A stretch of 39,574 bases of DNA from Glycomyces sp. YM15 (GTDB lineage: Bacteria; Actinomycetota; Actinomycetes; Mycobacteriales; Micromonosporaceae): the NCBI RefSeq assembly GCF_016918015.1, contig NZ_JAERMK010000033.1:1-39574 (forward strand). The letters run 5' to 3'. Positions 7,994 through 16,314 of this stretch are shown here, one piece after another. Under the pieces are notes generated by a model. The model saw nothing but the letters and a program-made list of their open reading frames with translations, searched no databases and was not told the DNA's origin. Position numbers and translations under genes: made by a program. Numbering within the stretch: the stretch's first letter is position 1; the number at the start of each line of letters is the position of its first letter.

Positions 7994-8608
7994 ATGCCTT
8001 ACAGGGTTCAGGAAAGCGCACAGGTGCACGAGACCGCCGCGGTCGGCGACGGCTCATCGATCTGGGAGCTCGCCCAGATCCGCGAGCACGCCAGCCTCGG
8101 CACCGACTGCGTGATCGGCCGCGGCGCCTACATCGGCACCGGCGTGCGCATCGGCGACAACGTCAAGATCCAGAACTACGCGCTCGTGTACGAGCCCGCG
8201 ACCCTCGCCGACGGCGTGTTCGTCGGCCCGGCCGCCGTGTTCACCAACGACCACAACCCGCGCGCGGTCGCCCCCGACGGGAAGGCCAAGCGCGCCCATG
8301 ACTGGGAGGCCGTGGGCGTCGACGTCGCCGAGGGCGCCTCGATCGGCGCCCGCGCCGTCTGCGTCGCCCCGATCCGCATCGGCCGCTGGGCGATGGTCGC
8401 CGCGGGCGCCGTCGTCACCAAGGACGTCCCGGACTACGCGCTCGTCATGGGCGTGCCCGCCCGGTTCGCCGGCTGGGTCGGCCGCGCGGGCGAGCGCCTC
8501 GAGGCCGACGGCGACGGCGAGTGGCGCTGCCCCCAGACTGGAGAGCGGTACGCGGAGCAGGACGGCGTCCTCTCCCCCATTGCAGAGCAGAAGGAGCAGC
8601 AAGCGTGA
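7994..8608 (+). CDS. UDP-sugar N-acetyltransferase, left-handed beta-helix (WbpD-like)
   Basis: This 204-residue protein belongs to the hexapeptide-repeat acyltransferases. Imperfect [LIV]-G-x4 turns run from about residue 10 to 150 (VGDGSSI, IGRGAYIGTGVRIGDNVKI, IGARAVCVAPIRIGRWAMV). The insertion loop carries VFVGPAAVFTNDHNPRA, a signature of the WbpD/WlbB type that acetylates the 3-amino group of UDP-GlcNAc3NA with acetyl-CoA. The tail ends VMGVPARFAGWVGRAGERL, usual for this family, followed by a short hydrophilic extension with two Cys. The ATG at 7994 fits the family N-terminus; a weak GAAAG lies upstream. The stop overlaps the epimerase start (GTGA). Substrate is inferred from the other pathway enzymes in the window. 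Confidence 0.88.
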   Translation: MPYRVQESAQVHETAAVGDGSSIWELAQIREHASLGTDCVIGRGAYIGTGVRIGDNVKIQNYALVYEPATLADGVFVGPAAVFTNDHNPRAVAPDGKAKRAHDWEAVGVDVAEGASIGARAVCVAPIRIGRWAMVAAGAVVTKDVPDYALVMGVPARFAGWVGRAGERLEADGDGEWRCPQTGERYAEQDGVLSPIAEQKEQQA

Positions 8609-9690
8609 AGGTCGTCAGCATCGTCGGGGCCCGCCCCCAGCTCGTGAAGCTCGGCGCGGTCGCGAAGGCCTTCGCGGGCACCGAGCACCGGCACGTCGTG
8701 GTCCACACCGGGCAGCACTACGACCCCGAGCTCTCGGACGTGTTCTTCACCGAGTTCGGCATCCCCGAACCCGACTTCCACCTCGGCATCGGCTCGGGCA
8801 GCCACGGCGCCCAGACCGGTGCGATGCTCGCCGCGATCGACCCGATCCTCGAGGCCGAGCAGCCCGACTGGGTGCTCGTCTACGGCGACACCAACTCCAC
8901 CATCGCCGGCGCCCTCTCCGCGGTCAAGCAGCACCTGCCGGTCGCGCATCTCGAGGCCGGTCTGCGCTCCTTCAACCGGCGCATGCCCGAGGAGCACAAC
9001 CGCGTCCTCACCGACCACTGCGCCGACCTGCTCCTCGCCCCCACCGACGAGGCCGTGCGGCACCTCCGCAACGAAGGCCTCGGCGACCGAGCCGTGAACG
9101 TGGGCGACGTCATGGTCGACGTCTGCTTCCACACCCGCGACGCCGTGCTCGCCGCGGGCGAGGGCCCGGAGCTGCCCGCCGGGATCGACCCTGCGCAGCC
9201 CTTCCTCGTCTCGACGCTGCACCGCGCCGAGAACACCGACGACCCCGAGCTGCTGGCCGCGCTCATCGAGTCGCTCGCTGGCCTGCCGATCCCGGTCGCG
9301 CTCCTGGCCCACCCGCGTCTCCAGGCCAAGGCCGACCAGTACGGCCTCAAGCTCACCCAGGGCAACCTGCACGCGGGCAAGCCCCTGCCGTACCGTCGGC
9401 TCGTCGCGGCCGTCCTCGCCTCCTCCGGCGTCGTCACCGACTCCGGCGGCCTCCAGAAGGAGGCGTACCTCCTCGGGCGCGCCTGCACCACGCTGCGAAC
9501 CGAGACCGAATGGGTCGAGACCCTCGAAGGCGGATGGAACGTCCTCGTGCCCCGGCCCGACCGGCTCCCGCTCGAGGAGTGGCACGCGACCGCGACCCGA
9601 CCGGCCCCCGAGGCCGCGCTCGACGCCCCGTACGGCGACGGCCGCGCCGGCGCCGCCGTCGTGAAGGCCCTGGAAGAGCACCTCGACTAG
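8605..9690 (+). CDS. wecB: UDP-GlcNAc 2-epimerase, non-hydrolysing (WbpI/WecB family)
   Basis: This 361-residue enzyme inverts C2 of a UDP-HexNAc. It opens VKVVSIVGARPQLVKLGAVA, has HTGQHYDPELSDVFFTEFGI and VLVYGDTNSTIAGALSAVK (family DTxS motif), then HLEAGLRSFNRRMPEEHNR. The last signature and the LGIGSGSHGAQTGAML stretch resemble WbpI, which makes UDP-ManNAc3NAcA, at least as much as WecB, which makes UDP-ManNAc. The C-terminal domain has VSTLHRAENTDD and TDSGGLQKEAYLLG. A GTG start at 8605 overlaps the preceding TGA, with AAGGAG at 8591-8596. The next-door acetyltransferase supports a 2,3-diacetamido substrate, but specificity is inferred. Expected to be soluble and cytoplasmic. Confidence 0.93.
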   Translation: MKVVSIVGARPQLVKLGAVAKAFAGTEHRHVVVHTGQHYDPELSDVFFTEFGIPEPDFHLGIGSGSHGAQTGAMLAAIDPILEAEQPDWVLVYGDTNSTIAGALSAVKQHLPVAHLEAGLRSFNRRMPEEHNRVLTDHCADLLLAPTDEAVRHLRNEGLGDRAVNVGDVMVDVCFHTRDAVLAAGEGPELPAGIDPAQPFLVSTLHRAENTDDPELLAALIESLAGLPIPVALLAHPRLQAKADQYGLKLTQGNLHAGKPLPYRRLVAAVLASSGVVTDSGGLQKEAYLLGRACTTLRTETEWVETLEGGWNVLVPRPDRLPLEEWHATATRPAPEAALDAPYGDGRAGAAVVKALEEHLD

Positions 9691-9702
9691 CCGGAGACGG
9701 CC

Positions 9703-9738
9703 GCGCCGGCCGCCGGGTGTCCACCCGGCGGCCGGCGC
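9703..9738 (+). terminator. Strong terminator hairpin after the epimerase gene
   Basis: A perfect 17-bp inverted repeat pairs 9703-9719 with 9722-9738 (GCGCCGGCCGCCGGGTG and its complement). It starts 13 nt after the stop of the epimerase gene. There is no T tract, which is common for actinobacterial terminators. It should end the 7994-9690 transcript before the glycosyltransferase genes that follow. Confidence 0.8.
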
Positions 9739-9796
9739 ACTGCGAGTTCACCCCACATTCTTGATCCGGACAGCCCGGGGCCCTTGAGCTCCGTGC

Positions 9797-9810
9797 TAAC
9801 GTCCACTATC
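9797..9810 (+). promoter_or_regulatory. Candidate -10 element for a leaderless start at 9811
   Basis: TAACGT at 9797-9802 fits the TAnnnT pattern and ends 8 nt before the ATG at 9811. No Shine-Dalgarno-like sequence lies in between. That arrangement suggests transcription begins at or very near the start codon. No clear -35 is visible. Confidence 0.4.
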
Positions 9811-11220
9811 ATGTCAGCGTTCTCATCGGCCGGGGCTCCTCGTCCCGACAGCGCCTCTCCCGACAGTGCCGCCGGACCCGGGCGCGACGGGCAGCGCCCC
9901 CACCTGATCTACCTCGCGATCGGATTCCCTCCCGCCGCGAAGAGCTGCGCGTACCGCATGCGCGAGACCGCCAACCAGTTCACCGCCCATGGTTGGGACG
10001 TCACGGTCGTGACGATCGAGGACGAGTCCTGGGAACTCGAATCCGGCATCGATCACACCCTCTCCGAGCAGGTCGACCCGCGGGTGGCGCTGGTCAAGCT
10101 TCCGCTCCGCCGCGAAGACCTCGAGACCGACATCCGCCGGTACAGCGAAGACCGGGCGATCTCTCCCGGCGCCTGGATCAAGCGGCTGCGCGAACGCCAG
10201 CAGGCGGTCTTTCCGGAGGCGACCTTCGGCGACTGGCGCGGCGCCATCGAAGACGCCGTCCTTCGCATTCACCAGGACAAACCGGCCGACCTGCTGCTCG
10301 CCACCTGCGTGCCGTACACGAACCTCGCCGCCGCTTGGAAGCTGTGGGAAGAGGCCCGGGTCCCCTACGCCATCGACTTCCGCGACGGCTGGTCGATCGA
10401 CGTGGTCGACGGCCACGTGGCCTTCGGCCCCAATACCGACGAGGGCCGCTGGGAGGCGAGAGTCCTCGGGTCCGCTCGCTCCCTGTGGGTCGTCAACGAC
10501 CCGATCGCCGAGCACTACCGCAAACGCTACCCACAGCTCGCCGAGCGCATCCACGTGGTGCGCAACGGATACGACGCCGACAGCTCCCCCGGCCGCGCGC
10601 ACCGTGCCGACCCGGCGTCGGGCCTTGTCTTCGGCTACCTCGGCACCGTGAATTTCGGCCCTGAGCACCTCAAAGCGGTCCTCGACGCCTGGCGGGCCGC
10701 CCGCAAGCGGGAACCGCTGCTCGCCAACGCCCGCTTCGAGGTGCGCGGCCACAACGGCCATGGCGCCCGCCGCGGCGCCAACCTCCAAGCCGACCTCCTG
10801 CGCGCCGCCGAGGCCGACGGCGTCTCCTACGGCGGCCCCGTCGCCAAGGCCGAGGTCGCCGCCGCCTACGCCCGGTGGGACGCACTGGTGCTCATCCTCA
10901 TCGGCGGCCGTTACGTGACATCCGGAAAGGTCTACGAGTACATGGCGACCGGTCTGCCGATCGTCTCCGCGCACGCCATCGACCATGACGCCTCGAACGT
11001 CCTCAACGGACACCCTCTGTGGACGGGGGCGAGAGGCATCGACGCCGAGGCGATCGCCGAGGCCTTCATAGAGGCGGCGCACCTGGCCGTCGAGTCCACC
11101 GACGAGCAGCACGCCACGGCAATGGCCCACGCCGACCAGTTCACACGTGAGATCATCATGTCCGCGGCCGTCAAGAACCTAGTCAACGAGATGCAGACCG
11201 GGAAAGGCCGCGGGCAATGA
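9811..11220 (+). CDS. GT-B glycosyltransferase (GT4-like)
   Basis: This 469-residue protein is predicted to transfer a sugar from a nucleotide donor. After ~30 disordered residues rich in Ser, Ala and Pro it begins HLIYLAIGFPPAAKSCAYRM, followed by HGWDVTVVTIEDE. Then come YAIDFRDGW, VRNGYDAD and YLGTVNFGPEHL, and the donor-site segment VTSGKVYEYMATGLPIVS. Order and wording match the protein at 1684-3012, so the two are paralogues facing opposite directions across the locus. In-frame TTG and GTG codons occur upstream, but the ATG at 9811 with a TAACGT 8 nt upstream fits a leaderless start. The stop overlaps the next start as ATGA (11217-11220), so both genes are probably made together. Sugar unknown. 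Confidence 0.88.
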   Translation: MSAFSSAGAPRPDSASPDSAAGPGRDGQRPHLIYLAIGFPPAAKSCAYRMRETANQFTAHGWDVTVVTIEDESWELESGIDHTLSEQVDPRVALVKLPLRREDLETDIRRYSEDRAISPGAWIKRLRERQQAVFPEATFGDWRGAIEDAVLRIHQDKPADLLLATCVPYTNLAAAWKLWEEARVPYAIDFRDGWSIDVVDGHVAFGPNTDEGRWEARVLGSARSLWVVNDPIAEHYRKRYPQLAERIHVVRNGYDADSSPGRAHRADPASGLVFGYLGTVNFGPEHLKAVLDAWRAARKREPLLANARFEVRGHNGHGARRGANLQADLLRAAEADGVSYGGPVAKAEVAAAYARWDALVLILIGGRYVTSGKVYEYMATGLPIVSAHAIDHDASNVLNGHPLWTGARGIDAEAIAEAFIEAAHLAVESTDEQHATAMAHADQFTREIIMSAAVKNLVNEMQTGKGRGQ

Positions 11221-13331
11221 TCGACGTACTGTTCATCAGCAGCAATACGCTCCCTGTGAGCGCGATCGCCGAGACGGTCCCGACGCTCGTCGTCGACGGC
11301 GCGCGGGTCGCCTACGGGGCCTGCTTCCCGGAGCCGGAACTCGAGGACCAGCTCGGAGGCATCGGCCTCGCCGAGATCCACGGACTCCCCCGCTCCAACC
11401 TGCGCCGCGCCGTCGATCTCAGATTCGGCGAGCGCGTCTGGACTCGCTGCCGCACCGACAAATGGCTGCGCGCCAAGGCCCGGGCCGCCCACGTGATCGT
11501 CGCCGTAGACGAAGGCGCCATCTACACCGTCTGGCAACTGGCACAACGCAACCGCACGGCCAAAGCCGTCAACGGCTTCGCTCCCGCGATCAGCGCGGTC
11601 CGCGAGCTCACGAAGCTCGACAAGGTCCCCGCGCCCCGCACGACCCTGCCGCCCTCACTCATCGCGCGGGACTTCGGCCGAGCCGTGAAACGCCTGCCCG
11701 CCGCCGCCGCTCGCGTCCTCACCGCTCGGCCAATCATGCGCCGCGACCTGGGCGCCAAGCTCTGGCGCGTGCCCCTGCGCGCTCCCGGCGTCCCCGCGAA
11801 GCTCCGCCTCGCGACCGGCAGCCGCGTCGCGGAGGCCATGCGCTGGGCCGGCAAGCACACCGGCGCCGCCTACGCGCTCGCGCTGACCGCCGACAAGCTC
11901 GACGACCCGAAGACCAAGGCCGAACTGCTCTACGAAGCGGCTCAGATCGAATACGGGCGCGGCATCGTCTCGAAGCACACCGACAAGGCCGTCCGGGCAC
12001 TGCTCGCCTACGCGGACTTGCTCCAAGTCGACGAGCGGTACCTCGAAGCCGCCGGCAACCTGCAGCGCGCCATGGTCCTCAGCTTCCACCGCGTCGCCCA
12101 CATCGACGGCCTCACCTCCCCTTTGACCAAGAACCCCGCCAGGTTCATCAAGCCCTTCCACGAGTCCCGGGCCATGCAGACCGTCACCGCGCCGCGCGGC
12201 CGCCGTCTGCCCGCCGCCATCCCGCCCGCCCACCGCCCCCTGCGGCTGTTGGTGATGACCAGCGCGAACGATAACTTCCTGCCCCACATCCTGCAGCGCT
12301 ACCGGGCTCACCCCTGCGTCGAAGTGCGATTCCTGGACACCGTGACGCAGACCGGTCTCAAACGCGTTTCTTGGGCCGACCGGCGGATCATGCAGGAGCG
12401 GCTCGGCGGCGACCCCGGTTACGCCGCCGAGGTCGAAGGCCTCATGCGGCCCTACCTCGACTGGGCGGACACCGTGTTCGTCGACTGGTGCGTGGGCCCG
12501 CCCGCGATGATCACCGAGATCGACCCCGGCGACACTCGTATCATTGTCCGACTCCACAGCTACGAGGCGTTCACCCGCTGGCCGCACCTCGTGGACTGGT
12601 CCCGCGTCGACGACCTCGTGTTCGTCGCCGAGCACCTGAAGGGCCTCACGACCGAACTCGTACCCCAGCTGCGCGGGCCCGGAGCGCCGCGCACGCCCGT
12701 CGTGTACAACGCGGTCGACCTCAGCTCATTCGCCCGCGAGAAGAGCCCGGAGGCCCGCTTCAACCTCGGCCTCGTCGGTGTCGGCCAGGTCGTCAAGGAC
12801 CCGCTGTGGGCCGTCGAGGTCCTGCGTGCGCTTCGCGAGACCGACGACCGATACCGGTTGATCATGATCGGCGCCGACATGGATCGCGACTTCAGCCCCG
12901 CCACCAGGAAGTACCGCAACAAGATGGAGCAGGCGCTCGGTCCGCTCGTCGAATCGGGCGCTGTGGTCCGGCTCGGCGCGACCAGCGACGTCGCCTCCAA
13001 GCTCCCCGACGTCGGTTTCATTCTCAGCACCTCGGTCCGCGAGAGCGCCCACCTCGGGCTCATGGAGGGCGTCGCCAGCGGCGCGGTCCCCGTGGTCAGG
13101 GACTGGCCCTTCTTCGCGGGCAGCACCTACGGCGGCGCCCGCACGGTCTTCCCCGAGAGCTGGGTCGTAGACACGCCCGAGGCTGCGGCGCGGCGCATCA
13201 TGCGGATCAATGCGGACGAGGAGGGCTGGCGCAACAGCGCCAAGCTCGCCGCGGAACACGCAATATCCACTTGGGACTGGTCGGTGGTCAGCCGTGATTT
13301 CGACGAGCTGCTGTTCGGCGAACCACGGTAG
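11217..13331 (+). CDS. Large two-part glycosyltransferase-like protein
   Basis: This 704-residue protein has two parts. The first ~340 residues open MIDVLFISSNTLPVSAIAET and contain a helical stretch with DKLDDPKTKAELLYEAAQIE and LLAYADLLQVDERYLEAAGN, reminiscent of TPR-like helices but without a clear consensus. I do not recognise this part. From about residue 345 (LRLLVMTSANDNFLPHILQR) a GT-B fold seems to start: DWADTVFVDWCVGPPAMI, IVRLHSYEAFTRWPHLVDW, VVYNAVDLSSF, FNLGLVGVGQVVKDPLWAVE. The donor-like region is STSVRESAHLGLMEGVASGA, with E at the positions of an E-x7-E-like pair. Its ATG overlaps the stop of the preceding glycosyltransferase. Length is nearly twice that of a normal GT4. 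Confidence 0.82.
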   Translation: MIDVLFISSNTLPVSAIAETVPTLVVDGARVAYGACFPEPELEDQLGGIGLAEIHGLPRSNLRRAVDLRFGERVWTRCRTDKWLRAKARAAHVIVAVDEGAIYTVWQLAQRNRTAKAVNGFAPAISAVRELTKLDKVPAPRTTLPPSLIARDFGRAVKRLPAAAARVLTARPIMRRDLGAKLWRVPLRAPGVPAKLRLATGSRVAEAMRWAGKHTGAAYALALTADKLDDPKTKAELLYEAAQIEYGRGIVSKHTDKAVRALLAYADLLQVDERYLEAAGNLQRAMVLSFHRVAHIDGLTSPLTKNPARFIKPFHESRAMQTVTAPRGRRLPAAIPPAHRPLRLLVMTSANDNFLPHILQRYRAHPCVEVRFLDTVTQTGLKRVSWADRRIMQERLGGDPGYAAEVEGLMRPYLDWADTVFVDWCVGPPAMITEIDPGDTRIIVRLHSYEAFTRWPHLVDWSRVDDLVFVAEHLKGLTTELVPQLRGPGAPRTPVVYNAVDLSSFAREKSPEARFNLGLVGVGQVVKDPLWAVEVLRALRETDDRYRLIMIGADMDRDFSPATRKYRNKMEQALGPLVESGAVVRLGATSDVASKLPDVGFILSTSVRESAHLGLMEGVASGAVPVVRDWPFFAGSTYGGARTVFPESWVVDTPEAAARRIMRINADEEGWRNSAKLAAEHAISTWDWSVVSRDFDELLFGEPR

Positions 13332-13455
13332 CCGCTGACGAGAAGAGCGCCTCTCCTGTCGGGGGGGGGGGGGTTGCGGGAGCGGGGCGCGGGGCGCCCG
13401 GGGGGGCGGACCCGCCCCCCCCGCGGGGGGGCCCGCCCCTCTTCTCGTCAGCGGC
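13331..13455. terminator. Inverted repeat between convergent genes, with a suspect G-rich centre
   Basis: A perfect 17-bp inverted repeat pairs 13331-13347 (GCCGCTGACGAGAAGAG) with 13439-13455. It lies between two convergent genes, so a bidirectional terminator is likely. The ~90-nt centre is abnormal: a run of 13 G at 13361-13373 followed by further runs of G and C. Two short palindromes follow, GGCTCGCGAGCC (13453-13464) and GAGCCGCCGGCGGCTC (13460-13475). The centre may be mis-sequenced, so the true loop is unknown. Confidence 0.6.
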
Positions 13456-13473
13456 TCGCGAGCCGCCGGCGGC

Positions 13474-14994
13474 TCAGGCAGACGGTCCGGAGGTCGGCGC
13501 GGGGCCGATGAGCCGCTCGTAGACGCGCACGTATTCGAGGGCCTGGTGCTCCCACGAGTACTCCTCGAGCAGGGCCGGGTCCTTGTAGGCGCGGCGGTAG
13601 CCGTCCTTGTCGGCGATGATCCGCCGCATCGCGTCGGCGAGGCTGCGGGGGTCGCCTGAGGTGAAGACCTCGCCGTTGCCGAGCCGCCGCACCTCTTCGG
13701 AGAGGGTCTTGACGGTGGTGACGATGAGCGGCAGCCGGGCGTGGCAGTACTCGAAGAACTTGTTGGGCAGGGCGATCTCGTGGTTGACCGACCCGGTCGG
13801 CATCGGGTGGATGCCCATGTCGGCGGTCGAGATGAACCGGGGCAGGTCCTCGTAGGCGACGTAGCCGCGGAAGTGGAGCCGGTCGGCGATGCCGTGCTCC
13901 TCGCCGAGGGCGACGAGCCGCTTGACGTAGGGGTTGGTGTCGTGGCGGCTGACCATGAACGCGACGTGGAGGCCGGGCACGAGGCGGGCCGCTTCGATCA
14001 TGACCTCGAGCTGGCGTTCGGGCGAGGCCCAGCCGATGTAGACCGCCAGCGGCGTCTCGTCGTCGAGTCCGAGGTCGGTGCGCAGGTCCCCCGGGTCGGG
14101 GCGGGGCGCGGGATGCGCGAGCGGGGCGTTGTAGACGACGGAGGGCTCGCGGTCAAGGCCGTGGCGTTCCCGCAGGAGCGCCGCGAGCGGGTGCGAGACG
14201 GTGACGACCGCGTCGGCGCCGGGCAGGTACTGGCGTTCCCAGCGGGACTGCGCCTCGAGCTTGTTCGGCGGGAGGCCTTCGTGGCCGGGCACGAACTCGT
14301 GGGCGTCGTAGACGACCTTCACGGTCTTGCCCCAGCGCCGCAGCTGCTCGGCGGCGCGCACGCACACGCCGATCGAGTAGGCGTCGTGGGCGTGGAGCAG
14401 GTCCGGTTCGAGCCTGAGGATCTCGGGCCGGAACGCGAGTTCGAAGCGCTGCATGGAGACGTCGAGCCGCCGCCAGGCCCGGTCGCCGAGGAGGCCGCCC
14501 CACCAGGCCCGCTCGATGCGTTCGAGGCGGCCTTCGCCGCCGAGGTACCGCTCGCGGGCCTTGGTCTGGCGGACGCGGCGGCCCACCCAGGCCCGTTCGA
14601 GTCGGCGGCCGACCCGGTGGACGAGCAGCGGCAGGCGCACGCCGCCGCGCACGGGCCCGCCGCCGCGGAGGGCGGCGAGCTCGAGCCGGGCGGCCTTCAG
14701 GTGCCGCTCGCGGCGCCTGGCGCGTTCGATGTCGCTGTAGGCGAAGGGGAAGCGAAAGGCCGCCACGTGCCGCCGCAGGGACCGCGGCGGGTCCATCTTC
14801 GGCAGCGGGATCTTGTGGATGGTGGCGCCGTCCTGCTCGTACGGCTCCTGTTTGCCGGAGACGGAGACGCCGATCAGGTGCGTCTCCCACCCGGCGGCGG
14901 CGATGGACGCCGCCGCCTTCTGCACACGGGAGTCCCCGTCGATCCGGTTGGGGACCACCATGACCACGCGGGCGGGGCCTTGCGCGGGCTCCAT
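13474..14994 (-). CDS. GT4-like glycosyltransferase, 'GDSRVQK' paralogue C
   Basis: This 506-residue protein is the last gene of the leftward diamino-sugar operon. It opens RVVMVVPNRIDGDSRVQKAA and keeps the long basic insert (about residues 80-180). Next come LEPDLLHAHDAYSIGVCVRA and YDAHEFVPGHEGLPPNK, then the C-terminal domain with LAVYIGWASPERQLEVMIEA. The donor-site region NHEIALPNKFFEYCHARLPL is almost the same as in 4731-6254, which is its closest paralogue here. An AAGGTAGGA about 9 nt upstream of the ATG at 14994 supports the start. Only 27 bp separate it from the dehydrogenase gene, so it is probably cotranscribed with the pathway and may use its product. Confidence 0.9.
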   Translation of the reverse strand: MEPAQGPARVVMVVPNRIDGDSRVQKAAASIAAAGWETHLIGVSVSGKQEPYEQDGATIHKIPLPKMDPPRSLRRHVAAFRFPFAYSDIERARRRERHLKAARLELAALRGGGPVRGGVRLPLLVHRVGRRLERAWVGRRVRQTKARERYLGGEGRLERIERAWWGGLLGDRAWRRLDVSMQRFELAFRPEILRLEPDLLHAHDAYSIGVCVRAAEQLRRWGKTVKVVYDAHEFVPGHEGLPPNKLEAQSRWERQYLPGADAVVTVSHPLAALLRERHGLDREPSVVYNAPLAHPAPRPDPGDLRTDLGLDDETPLAVYIGWASPERQLEVMIEAARLVPGLHVAFMVSRHDTNPYVKRLVALGEEHGIADRLHFRGYVAYEDLPRFISTADMGIHPMPTGSVNHEIALPNKFFEYCHARLPLIVTTVKTLSEEVRRLGNGEVFTSGDPRSLADAMRRIIADKDGYRRAYKDPALLEEYSWEHQALEYVRVYERLIGPAPTSGPSA

Positions 14995-15021
14995 ATCGAA
15001 TGTCCTACCTTCCGGGGCGGC

Positions 15022-16314
15022 CTAGTTGCCGAGCACGATGTGCTCGCGGCCCTCCCAGACGGCGGGGTCGGTGATCCGGCGGCCGTCGAGCAGCACCGTG
15101 ACCTCGGGAAGGTCCGCAGGGGACAGGGTACGGTACTCGTCGTGGTCGGCCTGGACGACGGCGGCGGTCACGGTCTCGCCGCGGTGCGCGGGCAGGCCCT
15201 CCGCCTCGAGCTCCTCGGCGGTGTACATCGGGTCGGACACGTACGGCACGGCGCCCTTGGCCTTGAGCGATTCGACCAGCGGGAACACACCGGAGAACGC
15301 GGTCTCCTTGACGGCGCCGCGGTAGGCCGCGCCGAGCACGAGCACATTGGCGCCCGCGAGGTCCCCGTAGGCGGCGGCGAGCACGTCGACGGCGTAGGAG
15401 GGCATGGCGGCGTTCGCTTCGCGCGCGGCCCGGACCACGGTGGCCTCCGGGTCGTTCCACAGGTACATCTGCGGGTAGATCGGGATGCAGTGCCCGCCGA
15501 CGGCGATGCCGGGGCGGTGGATGTGGCTGTACGGCTGGGAGTTGCAGGCCTCGATGACCTTCATGACGTCCAAGCCCTGCTTGTCGGCGAACCGCGCGAA
15601 CTGGTTCGCGAGGCCGATGTTCACGTCCCGGTACGTGGTCTCGGCGAGCTTCGCCATCTCGGAGGCCTCCGAGGACCCGAGGTCCCACACGCCGTTGGGG
15701 CGCGGCAGGTCCTCGCGCTCGTCGAAGTCGAGCACGGCCTCGTAGAACGCGACGCCGGCCGCGGCCGACGCCTCGTCGATGCCGCCGACGAGCTTCGGGT
15801 AGCGGCGCAGGTCGGAGAAGACCCGCCCGGTCAGGACCCGCTCGGGGCTGAACACGAGGTGGAAGTCGGTGCCCGCGGTCAGGCCGGAGCCGGCCTCGAG
15901 CATCGGGCCGAACCGGTCGCGGGTGGTGCCGACGGGCAGCGTGGTCTCGTAGGAGACGAGCGTGCCCGGCTTCAGCCCGGCCGCGACGGCCTTCGTGGCC
16001 GCGTCCATCCACCCGAAGTCCGGCACGCCCTGGGCGTCCACGAACAGCGGCACCACGATGACCACGGCCTCGGCGTCGGCGACGGCCGCGGCGGTGTCGG
16101 TGGTGGCCTTCAGGTTCCCGGAGGCCACCGTCTCCTTCAGCAGCTCCGCGAGGCGGTGCTCGCCGGGGAACGGCTCGACGCCGTCGTTGACCGACTGCAC
16201 GGTGCGGGCGTTGACGTCCGCTCCGGTGACTCGGTGTCCCTTGCTGGCGAACTGGACCGCCAGCGGCAGTCCGATCTTGCCCATGGCGACGACACAGATC
16301 CGCATCTCACGCAT
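15022..16314 (-). CDS. UDP-N-acetyl-hexosamine 6-dehydrogenase (WecC/WbpA type)
   Basis: This 430-residue enzyme should oxidise C6 of a UDP-HexNAc twice with NAD+, giving the uronic acid. The N-terminal NAD domain has VVAMGKIGLPLAVQFASKGH, where the first Gly of the usual GxGxxG is Ala. Next are SYETTLPVGTTRDRFGPML and FSPERVLTGRV, both family signatures. The central domain has KLAETTYRDVNIGLANQFA, and the catalytic Cys lies in GIAVGGHCIPIYPQMYL. A C-terminal UDP-binding domain follows (VLVLGAAYRGAVKETAFSG). Several starts are possible (GTG 16317, ATG 16314, ATG 16305); ATG 16314 forms TGATG with the preceding stop. Its place in an operon with a 3-oxidoreductase and aminotransferase suggests the WbpA step. 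Confidence 0.92.
   Translation of the reverse strand: MREMRICVVAMGKIGLPLAVQFASKGHRVTGADVNARTVQSVNDGVEPFPGEHRLAELLKETVASGNLKATTDTAAAVADAEAVVIVVPLFVDAQGVPDFGWMDAATKAVAAGLKPGTLVSYETTLPVGTTRDRFGPMLEAGSGLTAGTDFHLVFSPERVLTGRVFSDLRRYPKLVGGIDEASAAAGVAFYEAVLDFDEREDLPRPNGVWDLGSSEASEMAKLAETTYRDVNIGLANQFARFADKQGLDVMKVIEACNSQPYSHIHRPGIAVGGHCIPIYPQMYLWNDPEATVVRAAREANAAMPSYAVDVLAAAYGDLAGANVLVLGAAYRGAVKETAFSGVFPLVESLKAKGAVPYVSDPMYTAEELEAEGLPAHRGETVTAAVVQADHDEYRTLSPADLPEVTVLLDGRRITDPAVWEGREHIVLGN

Noticed and set aside
8605..9690. Hydrolysing UDP-GlcNAc 2-epimerase (NeuC type).
   Set aside because: The HTGQHYD, DTNST and NRRMPEEHNR signatures are those of the non-hydrolysing group, and no sialic-acid-type genes are near.
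13361..13437. G-quadruplex regulatory element.
   Set aside because: The G runs could fold so, but the abnormal homopolymers are better explained by poor sequence quality after a hairpin; I would not build on them.
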